Shown in pieces: positions 53,073 to 61,591 of a stretch of DNA of 64,000 bases. Made by a program: the position numbers and the translations under genes. Source of the DNA: Vallitalea guaymasensis. Lineage in GTDB: Bacteria > Bacillota > Clostridia > Lachnospirales > Vallitaleaceae. The notes beneath the pieces were generated by a model. It saw only the letters and a program-made list of their open reading frames with translations. It was not told where the DNA came from and did not search any database. Where the stretch lies: assembly GCF_018141425.1 (NCBI RefSeq), contig NZ_CP058561.1, forward strand, positions 3,720,001 to 3,784,000, in the 5' to 3' direction. Position 1 is the stretch's first letter, and every line of letters begins with the position of its first letter.

Positions 53073-54281
53073 ATGATAAATAAAAATATAAAAGGCACAT
53101 CAGCTCTTAGACAAAAAAATAGGATACAGATTATTGACTATATTAGAAAGAATGCTCCTGTTACTCGTATAGATATTTTTAATGGTACAAACATTTCAAG
53201 ACCTACAATAACAAGAATAGTTAAGCAGCTGGTAGAGGAAAAAATAGTTGAAGAAAGTGGTATGGTTGAAACTCATGCAGGGCGAAAACCTATTTATCTT
53301 AAGCTAAGAAAATCTGCTTTATGTTGTATGGGAATGAATATATATAGAAATAATATTAGAGCATCAATAATAGACTTGGATAAAAATATATTAATCAGTA
53401 AAAAGGTTTCTATTAATAATGTGAAAAAAGAAAAAGAGTTCTTAGAAACTGTACTTGATATGATTCATAGTCTAATTGATGAATCAAAAATATCAATAAA
53501 GCATGTAATTGGTATAGGTATAGGTTCTTCAGGAGTTGTTGACTATGATAAGGGTATACTCCATAATTTTAATCCACATCTTAATATTAGAAATATCCCT
53601 TTGAAGACTTTTTTAGAAAAAGAGCTTAATATTCAAACTTTTGTTGATAATAATCCAAACACAAGAGCTTTAGGTGAATATTGGTATGGCTATGGTAGAG
53701 GGTATAAAGACATAGCCTATATTGTCTGTGGCGAAGGTATTGGAAGTGGAATTATTGTTGATGGTAATATCCTAAGAGGAAAAAATAATATTACTGGTGA
53801 ATTTGGACATATGACTGTAGCTGTTAATGGTAGAGAATGTAATTGTGGAAGATATGGTTGTGTAGAAGCATATTGTTCAACTGAAGGGATAGAAAAGATT
53901 TTAAATGAGAAAATATCACAAGTTGACACATCACCTATAAAAGACTTCATAAAAGGAAATAGAAGTAAACTGAATTATAGTCTAATATGTGAATTCTATA
54001 ATGAAGATAGATATTGTAAAGAAGTATTGGACCAAGCCACAACCATACTTAGTATTGGTTTGTCTAATCTTATGGGAATACTTAACCCAGAAATTATAGT
54101 TTTATCTGGTGAATTATTTGATAATGATTTTATGTTTGACCAAGTGATAGATAAGACTAAGCAGGAAGTATTCACTGATCTCATTGGAGATATCAAGTTC
54201 AAAAAAAGAGAGCAAATGGATTATGTATATGAAATTGGAGCGGCGGCATTAGTATATAAAGCTTATTTTAAGAATGTATAG
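53073..54281 (+). CDS. ROK-family transcriptional repressor
   Basis: The 402-residue protein has an N-terminal winged helix (INKNIKGTSALRQKNRIQIIDYIRKNAPVTRIDIFNGTNISRPTITRIVKQLVEEKIV) followed by a ROK sugar-binding domain. The ROK domain contains GIGIGSSGVVDYDKG, GEGIGSGIIVDGNILRG and the zinc motif GRECNCGRYGCVEAYCS. It probably binds the AATTTCAGACTGAAATT palindromes and releases on a sugar or sugar phosphate. It precedes the isomerase/aldolase pair it should control. Confidence 0.92.
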   Translation: MINKNIKGTSALRQKNRIQIIDYIRKNAPVTRIDIFNGTNISRPTITRIVKQLVEEKIVEESGMVETHAGRKPIYLKLRKSALCCMGMNIYRNNIRASIIDLDKNILISKKVSINNVKKEKEFLETVLDMIHSLIDESKISIKHVIGIGIGSSGVVDYDKGILHNFNPHLNIRNIPLKTFLEKELNIQTFVDNNPNTRALGEYWYGYGRGYKDIAYIVCGEGIGSGIIVDGNILRGKNNITGEFGHMTVAVNGRECNCGRYGCVEAYCSTEGIEKILNEKISQVDTSPIKDFIKGNRSKLNYSLICEFYNEDRYCKEVLDQATTILSIGLSNLMGILNPEIIVLSGELFDNDFMFDQVIDKTKQEVFTDLIGDIKFKKREQMDYVYEIGAAALVYKAYFKNV

Positions 54282-54323
54282 AAATGAATAAAATGATTTA
54301 AGATATATATATGATACATCATC

Positions 54324-54380
54324 TTGACAAAACTTTAATAAGGATATAAAATAAAAATAGGTTAATTTCAGACTGAAATT
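54324..54380 (+). promoter_or_regulatory. promoter and operator O1 of the isomerase/aldolase operon
   Basis: TTGACA (54324-54329), 17 bp and TAAAAT (54347-54352) form the promoter. The palindrome AATTTCAGACTGAAATT (54364-54380) covers the initial transcribed region. The layout copies that of the ROK gene. Confidence 0.8.
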
Positions 54381-54404
54381 TAATTGGGAAAAGATGTATT
54401 ATAT

Positions 54405-54439
54405 AATAATAAAAAGTGATTTACTCACTTTTTATTATT
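54405..54439 (+). other. leader hairpin between operators O1 and O2
   Basis: A perfect 15-bp stem (54405-54419 with 54425-54439) and 5-base loop lie in the transcript leader. There are five T in the descending arm but no T run after it. It may be an attenuator or an mRNA-stabilising element. Confidence 0.5.
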
Positions 54440-54445
54440 GGGTAA

Positions 54446-54466
54446 ATAATTTCAGACTGAAATTAT
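54446..54466 (+). promoter_or_regulatory. operator O2 of the isomerase/aldolase operon
   Basis: A 21-bp perfect palindrome centred on TTTCAGACTGAAA lies 22 bases before the ATG. It shares the 17-bp core with O1 at 54364-54380; their centres are 84 bp apart, exactly eight helical turns at 10.5 bp per turn, compatible with looping. Confidence 0.75.
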
Positions 54467-54488
54467 GAAAAAAGAAAGAAGGTATGAT

Positions 54489-55913
54489 ATGAAAAGATTA
54501 AAAATTGGTCTTGTAGGATTAATGCACAAGAATTTCACAGGCGATAAATTAGGTATTTATAATCGTTCAAAGCAGGAAATGAAAAAACTAAGCGAAGAAA
54601 TGAATTTTGATTTTATATGTGTAGAAGATGGAATATATACTGACCAAGAAGCTGAAGCAGCATACACTTTTTTAGATAAGGAAAAAATCGATTTTATCAT
54701 GATTCAAAGTAGTGCGTTTAATTCAGGAACAATCATTCCAATCTTAACAAAATTAAATATACCTATTGGTTTGTGGGCAGTCAAGGAACCAACTGCATCT
54801 GGTCCATTACCAATTAACTCTTTCTGTGCAATGAACATGAATGCAAGTATCATAGGGCAGTATCTTAAAGAATATGATTTACCATTCAAGTGGTTCTACG
54901 GTTACATGAATGATGAATTATTCCAAAGAAGATTTGCAATAACAATAAAGGCTCTTACAGCCATAAAAAATATAAAAAACGCAAAGATTGCTTTAATTGG
55001 TGGTATTGCTAATGGATTTGACAACCAATATTTTGATGAAAGAAAACTTCAAAAAAGATTTGGAGTAAAACTATATAGAAATCATGAATTTTCAGAGATA
55101 AAACATAAAATGCTATCTTATGAAGATGAAGATGTACAAGATATCATGGAACAAATATTAAAAGATAGCTGCAGCTGCAATGCTTTAGCAAAAGAGAAAA
55201 TAAATAAAAACGCACGTCTGATTAAAGCCGTTGTAGATTTCAAAGAAGAAAATGGATATGATGGCATTGCTCTTAGCTGCTGGCCAAAATTCAGAATAGA
55301 ACTTGATATGGTTTCATGTGCAGCAATAGGAAGACTTAATCAACTGTATTTTACCACAGCTTGTGAAGGTGATGTATATGGACTTATTACCATGATGATG
55401 ATGAGATATATGAATGATAAACCTTCATTACTTATGGATTTATCTGATTTTGACGAGAAGGATGAAAGTGTATTATTCTGGCATTGTGGACTGGGATGTA
55501 ATAATGTAGCTTTTAATGGAGAAGTAAAATTAGCCTCACACTGTAATCCTGGACCTTGGTCTGGAGAAGGGCTGAAAGAAAATGCTCCTGTTGCAGATAT
55601 GATTTTTGCCAAACAAAAAGGGACTGCTGCAAGATTTACCAAAGATGGTGAAGAAATGTTTCTTCTCACAGGTGAATTTATTCATCCTGAAAAACCAAGT
55701 TTTGATGGTTCAAGAGGATGGATGTCCAACTTGAAACTTAACACAAAACCAATTGAAGTCAGAGATTTGGTAGAAACCATTCTTGTAAAGCATCAACCAC
55801 ATCATTACGCCTTGGCATTTAATGATTTAGGTGAGGAAATGATGGAAGTAGCCGCATGGCTTGGTATTAAACCAATGGAAAAAGTAGCTTATGAACATTT
55901 TTTACAAAGATAA
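54489..55913 (+). CDS. L-fucose/L-arabinose isomerase-like sugar isomerase
   Basis: The 474-residue protein resembles the FucI/AraA-like superfamily. It has N-terminal KIGLVGLMHKNFTGDKLGIYN, then MIQSSAFNSGTIIPILTKLNIPIGLWAVKEP, DGIALSCWPKFR, a metal-site-like TTACEGDVYGLITMMMMRYMNDKP and FWHCGLGCNNVAF. The C-terminal FNDLGEEMMEVAAWLGI is less familiar. The ATG at 54489 follows AAGAAGG by 7 bases; an upstream in-frame ATG (54465) overlaps operator O2. It probably converts an aldose to a ketose. The sugar cannot be read from sequence. Confidence 0.78.
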   Translation: MKRLKIGLVGLMHKNFTGDKLGIYNRSKQEMKKLSEEMNFDFICVEDGIYTDQEAEAAYTFLDKEKIDFIMIQSSAFNSGTIIPILTKLNIPIGLWAVKEPTASGPLPINSFCAMNMNASIIGQYLKEYDLPFKWFYGYMNDELFQRRFAITIKALTAIKNIKNAKIALIGGIANGFDNQYFDERKLQKRFGVKLYRNHEFSEIKHKMLSYEDEDVQDIMEQILKDSCSCNALAKEKINKNARLIKAVVDFKEENGYDGIALSCWPKFRIELDMVSCAAIGRLNQLYFTTACEGDVYGLITMMMMRYMNDKPSLLMDLSDFDEKDESVLFWHCGLGCNNVAFNGEVKLASHCNPGPWSGEGLKENAPVADMIFAKQKGTAARFTKDGEEMFLLTGEFIHPEKPSFDGSRGWMSNLKLNTKPIEVRDLVETILVKHQPHHYALAFNDLGEEMMEVAAWLGIKPMEKVAYEHFLQR

Positions 55914-55959
55914 TATAAGAAACATAATATAAGAAAGATAATATAAGGAGGAAGAAATA

Positions 55960-57066
55960 ATGTCATTAGTACCTATGAAATTATTACTTGATAAAGCTTT
56001 AGAAGGAAAATTTGCGTATGGAGCATTTAATGTACATACTACCAATGAAGTGAAAGCGGCTATAGAAATTCATGAAACATTCAGATCACCTGTTATATTG
56101 CAGATAATAGAATTCGCAACTGGTTTTATAGCTGGTAGAGAAGATTTTCTTAATGCTACATTAAAAGAAAAGATTGAAGGTATTAAGATTATTACTGAAA
56201 AAGTAAAAGAAGCTGCTAAAAAAACTGATATACCTGTAGTTTTACACTTGGATCATGGTCATGATAAAGAACTTGTAAAAGCTTGTATTGACGAAGGTTT
56301 TACGTCAGTAATGATTGATGGTTCTTATCTTCCATTTGAAGAGAACATTGCTCTTACAAAAGAAATAGTTGACTATGCACATAAAAAAGGAGTCACTGTT
56401 GAAGGAGAACTGGGAGTATTAGCTGGTAGAGAAGATAATGCTAACCATAGTGGTTCATTATATACTGACCCTAATAAAGTCTGTGAATTTTTTGAGAAAA
56501 CAGGTGTTGACTGTTTAGCAATATCTTATGGTACAAGTCATGGAGCGGCAAAAGGAAAAGATGTTGTAATCAGTAAAGAGATTGCTATAGCATCATATGA
56601 AAATATGAAATTCAAAAATATCAAAGGGTCACTAGTTTCCCACGGTTCTTCAACTGTTCCTAAATATTTAGTAGAAGGAATTAATAAATTAGGCGGGAAA
56701 TTAGAAAATGCACATGGTATTCCTATTGAGCAAGTGCTTGAAGTAGTTCCTTATGGTATAGCTAAAGTAAATGTGGGAACAGATATCAGATTAGCGATTA
56801 CTAGATATATTAGAGAGTATTTTAAAGATAATAATAATATAGATGATAATTCTAGAGTTGGACAAATCAAGAAAATTATAGAAGATAGACCAGAATTAAT
56901 TGACGAGAGAGTTTATTTATATCCAATGTATGATAGCGTAATTTCTGGAACAGGTAAAACTACTGAAGAGAATGATATATTGGAATGTGTTGAAAAAGGT
57001 GTTAAAGAGATAGTAGGACAATTGATTGTTAAATATGGTCAAGTTGGTACTGCTGAATTATTTTAA
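55960..57066 (+). CDS. class II ketose-(bis)phosphate aldolase
   Basis: The 368-residue enzyme has class II aldolase motifs: GAFNVHTTNEVKAAIE, the zinc His pair VVLHLDHGHD, VMIDGSYLPFEENI, VEGELGVLAGRED, SYGTSHGAAKG and VSHGSSTVP, then KVNVGTDIRLAITRYIREY. It cleaves a ketose-1-phosphate or 1,6-bisphosphate to DHAP and an aldehyde. At 368 residues it is longer than GatY/KbaY (about 285) and close to the long FbaA type. No kinase lies between it and the isomerase. AAGGAGG precedes the ATG. Confidence 0.88.
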   Translation: MSLVPMKLLLDKALEGKFAYGAFNVHTTNEVKAAIEIHETFRSPVILQIIEFATGFIAGREDFLNATLKEKIEGIKIITEKVKEAAKKTDIPVVLHLDHGHDKELVKACIDEGFTSVMIDGSYLPFEENIALTKEIVDYAHKKGVTVEGELGVLAGREDNANHSGSLYTDPNKVCEFFEKTGVDCLAISYGTSHGAAKGKDVVISKEIAIASYENMKFKNIKGSLVSHGSSTVPKYLVEGINKLGGKLENAHGIPIEQVLEVVPYGIAKVNVGTDIRLAITRYIREYFKDNNNIDDNSRVGQIKKIIEDRPELIDERVYLYPMYDSVISGTGKTTEENDILECVEKGVKEIVGQLIVKYGQVGTAELF

Positions 57067-57136
57067 CAAAACTGTTTCACATAATTTCACATATTTTTAT
57101 GATAATTCTTCTACATTCTATGGCTATACTAATCAC

Positions 57137-57162
57137 ATAGTTAAAACAAACCTTTTAACTAT
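57137..57162 (+). terminator. probable terminator of the isomerase/aldolase operon
   Basis: ATAGTTAAAA (57137-57146) pairs with TTTTAACTAT (57153-57162). A second inverted repeat, CCAAAATTAA with TTAATTTGG, follows at about 57167-57194. Confidence 0.5.
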
Positions 57163-57224
57163 AGACCAAAATTAAATTCGATCGATTAATTTGGGGTTAA
57201 AATAATTATTAGGAGGTCATAGAA

Positions 57225-58052
57225 ATGATAAAGAAAATAGTGACATTAGGATTAGGAGTTATATTATCAGCAAATTTGATGGTGCCGACTATGGCAAGTG
57301 AAACAGACCAAGATACAAAAACTTCAGTGGAGGCTACACAAACTATTGAAAAAGAGAATTTCCAGTTTAAGGATAAGATTGCTAAGTTTAGAATTGATAA
57401 ACAGGCTAAACCACTTACAAAAGAAGAACACTTAGCCAAGATGAACGAAGCATTAGCCCAATTAGAACAAAAATATGAAGACGGAAATATTGAAGAAGAA
57501 AAATATAATGAAATAAAGGAAAAGTATACAAAAATAATTGAAGCTATTGAAAATGATGAAATGCCAGAATTGGGTAAAGGAAAATTTTTAGGACATGTAA
57601 AAGCTTTATCCCAAGAAGAGCTTCTAGAGAAGTTGAATGAACAATTAGCAGGGCTAGAAACAAAATTAAATGATGGCAAGATTGAACAAGATGAATATGA
57701 GAAGATAAAAGAAAAGATTACAAAGACAATTGAAGCTGTTGAAAATGGTGAAATGCCTAAGATGGGTAAAGGAAAAGGATTTATGAAACATGGAAAAGCT
57801 TTATCCCAAGAAGAAATGCTGGAAAAATTAAATGAAAAACTAGCAGGACTTGAACAAAAAATGAATAACGAAGAAATAACTGAAGAACAATATAACTCTG
57901 CTAAAGAAAGAATACAAGAAATTATTGAAAAAGTTGAAGATGGTGAAGCATTTGATTTGAAAGTAAGAAGAGCAAGAAAAGATAAAAGTATCATAGAAGA
58001 TAAAGAACTTATTATTAATGATTCTTCAGCACAAGAAGAAAAAAGTTTATAA
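57225..58052 (+). CDS. secreted protein with three SHOCT-like helical repeats
   Basis: The 275-residue protein has a signal peptide (IKKIVTLGLGVILSANLMVPTMAS). Three repeats of about 65 residues follow, each with a pattern like EELLEKLNEQLAGLETKLNDGKIEQDEYEKIKEKITKTIEAVENGEMP. The LxxKxxxGxIxxxEY core recalls SHOCT-type helical hairpins. The C-terminal tail is basic then acidic, with no anchor. GGAGG precedes the ATG. It lies 126 bases upstream of a two-component system on the same strand. The role is unknown; a secreted helper or sensed substrate is possible. Confidence 0.75.
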   Translation: MIKKIVTLGLGVILSANLMVPTMASETDQDTKTSVEATQTIEKENFQFKDKIAKFRIDKQAKPLTKEEHLAKMNEALAQLEQKYEDGNIEEEKYNEIKEKYTKIIEAIENDEMPELGKGKFLGHVKALSQEELLEKLNEQLAGLETKLNDGKIEQDEYEKIKEKITKTIEAVENGEMPKMGKGKGFMKHGKALSQEEMLEKLNEKLAGLEQKMNNEEITEEQYNSAKERIQEIIEKVEDGEAFDLKVRRARKDKSIIEDKELIINDSSAQEEKSL

Positions 58053-58095
58053 ATTTCCCTTTAATATAAAATAATTTTTATATATAATATAAATT

Positions 58096-58128
58096 AAGGA
58101 TGAATAATTATCAATTATTCATCCTTTC
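58096..58128 (+). terminator. terminator after the SHOCT-repeat gene
   Basis: A perfect 14-bp stem (58096-58109 with 58113-58126) around a 3-base loop, ending in CCTTTC. The T tail is weak. Confidence 0.6.
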
Positions 58129-58178
58129 AATAAGTGAATAAAAATAAGTGATTAAAATTATGAAAGGGAGAATTCATA

Positions 58179-58850
58179 ATGTTTAAGATATATTTAGTTG
58201 AAGATGAACAGAATCTGAATGATATTTTAGTATTTTATTTAAAAAATGAAGGTTATGAAGTAAAAAGCTTTACCTGTGGTTTGGATGCAGAAAAATGTAT
58301 AGAAGAAGATATGCATCTGTGGATTCTTGATATAATGCTTCCTGATCTTGATGGATATGAGCTTATTAAAAGAATAAAAAAACATAATGAAAATATTCCC
58401 GTTATCTTTATATCTGCTAGAGATACAGATTTAGATATAATCACTGGTTTACAAATGGGTAGCGATGATTACATATCCAAGCCATTTCTGCCAATGGAAC
58501 TTGTTATCAGGACAAGAAAACTTTTGAAAAGAGTTTATAAACAAGAAGGAAACAATAATATACTAATCAATAATAAATATAAAATAGATTTTAACAAAAG
58601 AATGGTTTACAGTGGAGATAAAGTCATTGAACTTACTTCAAGAGAATTTGATTTTTTATGTACTATAATTGAAAATAAAAATAATGCTATGTCCAGGGAT
58701 TGCCTTCTCAATAAAGTATGGGGAGAAGACTATTATGGAAGTGACAGAGTAGTTGATGACCTTGTTAGAAGAGTAAGGAAAAAATTACCTGATATAAGAA
58801 TAGAGACTATTTATGGTTATGGTTATAGGTGGTGTGAAATTGAAAATTAA
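58179..58850 (+). CDS. OmpR-family response regulator
   Basis: The 223-residue regulator has a receiver domain (phospho-acceptor Asp51 in LDIMLPDLDGYEL, with acidic pocket VEDEQN and Lys in YISKPF). A winged-helix DNA-binding domain follows (ELTSREFDFLCTI ... VDDLVRRVRKKLPDIRIETIYGYGYRW). It is paired with the kinase gene that overlaps its end. Targets are unknown. Confidence 0.93.
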   Translation: MFKIYLVEDEQNLNDILVFYLKNEGYEVKSFTCGLDAEKCIEEDMHLWILDIMLPDLDGYELIKRIKKHNENIPVIFISARDTDLDIITGLQMGSDDYISKPFLPMELVIRTRKLLKRVYKQEGNNNILINNKYKIDFNKRMVYSGDKVIELTSREFDFLCTIIENKNNAMSRDCLLNKVWGEDYYGSDRVVDDLVRRVRKKLPDIRIETIYGYGYRWCEIEN

Positions 58851-60240
58851 ATCAATTAACTCAAAATTAATGTTAGCTTTTTTGGGAGTGATAATATTTT
58901 TTGCAGTAATCACCTATTTTCTATTGGTAGGAGCTTTTAATAATTATTACCATGAAGATATATATAGAGTTCTTGAAGATAATATAGATAATAATGAAAA
59001 GATTACAGATATAGAGAAATTCATTAATGACAGCGAAGATAATAGAAGCATAGAACAGCTTTTTTGGATAAAGATAAATGGTCAATTAACACGGAAAGAA
59101 GCTAGAAGAACTAATTTGATTAAAAGTGAATTGACAGAAGATATTATAAAAAATATTGAGGATAATATTAATAATCAACAAGACGAGTCTAGAAGATATT
59201 ATATTGATGTTAACGGTAGAAAATTATTTTATGTTATTACTAAATATGAATTGAGCTATTCAAATAAAGTATATGTAGTACCTAAACTTTTTGACAAACC
59301 TCAAATTACTAGAATAAACAATACATTGTATAGAGTTGCCCTTAGGTGGGAACCCCTGGATGATTCCCTTGAAAAGAATTTATTTAATCAAATGGGGATT
59401 GGTCTATTGTTAACGATTATAGCTATACTAATTATTTTCTTTTTCTTGTCTAGACATTTAACTAGGCCAATAATTAACCTAAGTAACTCAGTAAAAGAAA
59501 TTTCTAAAAGGAAATTTGATTCACCTATTACCATTAAAAGAAACGATGAAATAGGTTTTTTGGCAAGTACGGTTGAAGAAATGAGAAAAGAGTTATTAAA
59601 ATACGATGAAGAACAGAAAATGAAACTTCATTCTATTTCACATGAATTGAAAACTCCAATAATGATTATCCAGAGTTATGTAGATGCATTAAAAAAGGGC
59701 TTGTATCCCAAAGGAACGCCAGAATCATCATTAGAAATAATTGATGACGAGTGTTGCAGATTACAAAAACTGGTTTATAACTTATTATATATTCAGAGAT
59801 TAGATTATTTTGAAAGTGAGATAAAGAATAAAGTAAAGATAAATCTAAAAGAAGTTGCTGAAGAAGTTATCAATAACATGACTATGAAACTTGAAAAGTT
59901 CCAGACAGAGATTAAGATGGATAATGTATATATTAATGCTGATTTCAATCAGATGAAAATAGTGGTTGAGAATATTCTTAGTAATCAGATTAGGTATGCT
60001 GACTCAATAATTAAGATATCTCTTGAAAAGAAGAAAGATGAAGTTAGTCTTAGCTTCTATAATGATGGTGAGCATATACAAGATAGCAATGATATATTTA
60101 TAATGTTCAAAAAAGGTAAAAATGGACAAAGCGGTCTAGGGCTATATATCGTCAAAAGGTTGTTGGATATCAATGGTGCGAGTATAGTGGCTTATAATGA
60201 AAAAAAGGGTGTTACATTCAAGATTCAATGGAAATTGTAG
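58840..60240 (+). CDS. sensor histidine kinase
   Basis: The 466-residue kinase has TM1 at about residues 10-30, an extracytoplasmic domain of about 150 residues and TM2 (GLLLTIIAILIIFFFL). A HAMP region follows (SRHLTRPIINLSNSVKEISKRKFD), then HisKA with His268 (SISHELKTPIMIIQSY) and an ATPase domain (NILSNQIRYA, GQSGLGLYIVKRLL). The start is uncertain. TTG at 58840 fits the AGGTGG spacing best and GTG at 58834 is possible. Either way it overlaps the regulator gene, implying coupling. Confidence 0.9.
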   Translation: MKIKSINSKLMLAFLGVIIFFAVITYFLLVGAFNNYYHEDIYRVLEDNIDNNEKITDIEKFINDSEDNRSIEQLFWIKINGQLTRKEARRTNLIKSELTEDIIKNIEDNINNQQDESRRYYIDVNGRKLFYVITKYELSYSNKVYVVPKLFDKPQITRINNTLYRVALRWEPLDDSLEKNLFNQMGIGLLLTIIAILIIFFFLSRHLTRPIINLSNSVKEISKRKFDSPITIKRNDEIGFLASTVEEMRKELLKYDEEQKMKLHSISHELKTPIMIIQSYVDALKKGLYPKGTPESSLEIIDDECCRLQKLVYNLLYIQRLDYFESEIKNKVKINLKEVAEEVINNMTMKLEKFQTEIKMDNVYINADFNQMKIVVENILSNQIRYADSIIKISLEKKKDEVSLSFYNDGEHIQDSNDIFIMFKKGKNGQSGLGLYIVKRLLDINGASIVAYNEKKGVTFKIQWKL

Positions 60241-60313
60241 ACAAATTTAAGATTTTACTTGAAAAAAAAACAAATTCGTATATAATATATATAATAATAT
60301 ATAAATACTTAGG

Positions 60314-60344
60314 AAGCTTCTTTCAAAATTGAAGGAAGCTTTTA
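60314..60344 (+). terminator. terminator of the two-component operon
   Basis: AAGCTTCTTTCAA pairs with TTGAAGGAAGCTT (one G-T) and a short T tail follows. Confidence 0.7.
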
Positions 60345-60394
60345 AGTTTAATATCATATAAATATATTAATATATATTGGAAAAGGGTGGACAG

Positions 60395-61120
60395 ATGGAA
60401 GAATATGAAGTGATTATTAGGATAGTTATTGCTATTCTAGTAGGTGGATTAATAGGCTATGAAAGGCAGATTACCAATAGACCAGCTGGTTTTAGAACTC
60501 ACATACTAGTTTGTGTTGGTGCTGCAGTAGTATCTATTATTCAAATCGAATCGGTTGAAAGAACAATAGCTCTAATTCAGGAAAAACCAGAGTTGGCTAA
60601 TGCTCTAAAAGCTGATATTGGTAGGATGGGAGCACAAGTTATAACCGGTGTAGGTTTTCTTGGTGCTGGAACAATAATCCGTGAAAAAGGATTAGTAAAA
60701 GGATTAACAACTGCTGCTTCTATATGGGTAGTTGCTTGTATAGGTCTTGCAATAGGACTTGGGATGTATGTAATAACAGCTGCATCTACTATTGGAGTAT
60801 TTATTTCACTAGTTATACTTAAGAAAGTGGAAGACAAATTCATTGACAAAGTATCAACTATTTCCTTGGATATACAATATACAGGGGATAAGGAATTTAT
60901 GAAAGGTATTCAAAAATACTTTAATATGAAGAATATAAAAGTAAGAAAAATTAAGTTCCTAAGTGAAGAATCCGATTTAGATGAAACAGCAGCTACTAGT
61001 GAAGGAGAAATCATTAGACATTCAATTTACAGCATTGATGTACCTAAATATGTTAATTGCACTAAGATAGTTCAAGATCTATGCAGGAAAAAGAATATTA
61101 AACAGGTAAAGATTTTATAA
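60395..61120 (+). CDS. MgtC/SapB-family membrane protein
   Basis: The 241-residue protein has the MgtC N-terminal membrane domain: RIVIAILVGGLIGYERQITNRPAGFRTHILVCVGAAVVSI, then RMGAQVITGVGFLGAGTIIREKGLVKGLTTAASIWVVACIGLAIGLGMY. A C-terminal cytoplasmic ACT-like part (about 150-241) follows. The ATG at 60395 is preferred because GGGTGG precedes it; a TTG at 60377 lies before that site. Family members affect magnesium and phosphate homeostasis. It has its own terminator. Confidence 0.9.
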   Translation: MEEYEVIIRIVIAILVGGLIGYERQITNRPAGFRTHILVCVGAAVVSIIQIESVERTIALIQEKPELANALKADIGRMGAQVITGVGFLGAGTIIREKGLVKGLTTAASIWVVACIGLAIGLGMYVITAASTIGVFISLVILKKVEDKFIDKVSTISLDIQYTGDKEFMKGIQKYFNMKNIKVRKIKFLSEESDLDETAATSEGEIIRHSIYSIDVPKYVNCTKIVQDLCRKKNIKQVKIL

Positions 61121-61196
61121 TCTGCATGGTATTTTGGTTAGTAGCTACTAAAGTTTAACTGAAATACATAAATAAAATAATTGATCAATACTTATT

Positions 61197-61229
61197 GATA
61201 GGCTCATAAATTTGGGTCTATCTTTTTTT
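61197..61229 (+). terminator. terminator after the MgtC-like gene
   Basis: GATAGGCTCA pairs imperfectly with TGGGTCTATC and is followed by seven T. Confidence 0.75.
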
Positions 61230-61241
61230 ATTTATATGATT

Positions 61242-61342
61242 ATGACTAGGGGACGTTTCCTTTGTCATCTTAAAAATGTCCCCATGCCATAGAAAATAAG
61301 TCGATTTCACCAACATGACAAAGGAAACGTCCCTAAGTCATA
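61242..61342. repeat. REPIN-like inverted repeat
   Basis: A 27-base sequence containing GGGACGTTTCCTTTGTCAT (61242-61268) recurs inverted at 61315-61341 with only one or two mismatches. The spacer is 46 bases and contains GTCCCC, which can pair with the left GGGGAC. This GGGACG-type unit resembles REP sequences linked to RAYT (TnpA-REP) transposases in Firmicutes; no transposase is in the window. The rest of 61343-61591 shows only A+T-rich sequence. Confidence 0.6.
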
Positions 61343-61591
61343 TATGAGTAAAATTGATATAAATGCCTGTTTTTAGGGGGTATATATTAATATAATACAA
61401 CAATATTAATATTTTTTAATATGAAAAAAACGCAAAGAATACAAATAATACTATAAAATTAAAAATATATTATTGAAAGTTGGGCAAAATTAATGTATCG
61501 TGAAATCATCCAATAAGCAATGCGCGCAATAAATGTTGGTTGTAAAATTTAACCATTATTCTTATGAAAACAACAGGGAGGGTTACATCAA

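Noticed and set aside
57209-57994. Long minus-strand open frame opposite the SHOCT-repeat gene
   Set aside because: Its Ser/Phe/Ile-rich repeats are the antisense of Glu/Lys-rich codons; no start signal supports it.
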